Assembly (NCBI GenBank): GCA_005809115.1
Contig: SYLK01000340.1
Span: 1 to 6,187 of the forward strand
Origin: Planctomyces sp.
Lineage (GTDB): Bacteria; Planctomycetota; Planctomycetia; Planctomycetales; Planctomycetaceae
Direction of reading: 5' to 3'
Length of the DNA stretch: 6,187 bases
The notes beneath the pieces are model-generated. The model saw only the letters and a program-made list of their open reading frames with translations, was not told the DNA's origin and did not search any database. Shown here piece by piece: positions 6,021 through 6,187 of the stretch. The position numbers were made by a program, and so were the translations under genes. Numbering within the stretch: the first letter of the stretch is position 1; the number at the start of each line of letters is the position of its first letter.

Positions 6021-6187
6021 GGCGGCAATGGACTCGCGCTAAGGACCGGCCAAAAAATCGGTTGAACAAACTCATGAAAACTTCGGCCGCATGAATCCTG
6101 CACCTCGAATTCGGATTCGCTGGATCCGTTCATCAGCTGGCCGATGATTTCATGCAGCAATTCTGCGGTCAAAACGAAACATGCAGG
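6017..6187 (-). CDS. Possible C-terminal end of an upstream gene, cut by window edge
   Basis: On the minus strand one frame is open from the window edge (codon 6187-6185) to TGA at 6019-6017, giving 56 residues. The translation includes AELLHEIIGQLMNG, SSESEFEVQDSCGR and SFHEFVQPIFWPV; I recognise no family. For it: the stop overlaps the GNAT start as ATGA, and the GNAT gene lacks a ribosome binding site of its own. Against it: the frame is short, its last third has weaker third-position GC, and it ends in a low-complexity PLPP tail. If it is not coding, this stretch is the GNAT promoter region; a lone TTGACC (6172-6167, minus) is the only hexamer-like element I see there. Confidence 0.35.
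   Translation of the reverse strand, partial: PACFVLTAELLHEIIGQLMNGSSESEFEVQDSCGRSFHEFVQPIFWPVLSASPLPP

Noticed and set aside
5658..6065. 135-codon plus-strand frame opposite the GNAT gene
   Set aside because: The minus strand carries the QNRGLG and FYERCGY motifs and a full-length domain; the plus frame is a shadow.

Overview
The window looks like chromosomal DNA of a GC-rich planctomycete. The evidence is a DUF1501 protein with a Tat signal, a Tat-exported xylose-isomerase-like TIM barrel of a type common in Planctomycetes, and a cupin with a CPCGTARRA start. This placement rests on remembered family knowledge, not on a search.

Layout. (1) 1-2122, minus strand: one uninterrupted 707-codon frame, the N-terminal part of an AddA/RecB-like UvrD-family DNA helicase. 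Its C-terminus lies beyond base 1. (2) 2292-2663, plus: a small single-domain cupin, divergent from the helicase across a 169-base gap. (3) 2664-2911: non-coding leader with an imperfect hairpin and a weak promoter candidate. (4) 2912-3841, plus: a Tat-exported sugar phosphate isomerase/epimerase-like protein. (5) 3842-3998: convergent intergenic region with a 13-bp tandem repeat that covers the stop codon and a REP-like imperfect inverted repeat. (6) 3999-5357, minus: Tat-signal DUF1501 protein. (7) 5358-5531: leader of that gene, with two mutually exclusive hairpins. (8) 5532-6020, minus: GNAT acetyltransferase. (9) 6017-6187, minus: a frame open to the window edge whose stop overlaps the GNAT start (ATGA), possibly the end of an upstream gene.

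How the genes relate. There is no clear single operon. The helicase belongs to recombinational repair. The isomerase-like protein and the DUF1501 protein are both predicted to leave the cytoplasm by the Tat route, but they are convergent and so are not co-transcribed. The GNAT and DUF1501 genes share a strand but are 174 bases apart with a hairpin between them.

I found no rRNA, tRNA, CRISPR array, intact mobile element or phage gene. I found no convincing undescribed system. The points most worth a second look are the non-coding structures at 3827-3991 and 5470-5516 and the two ATGA-overlapping minus-strand frames.
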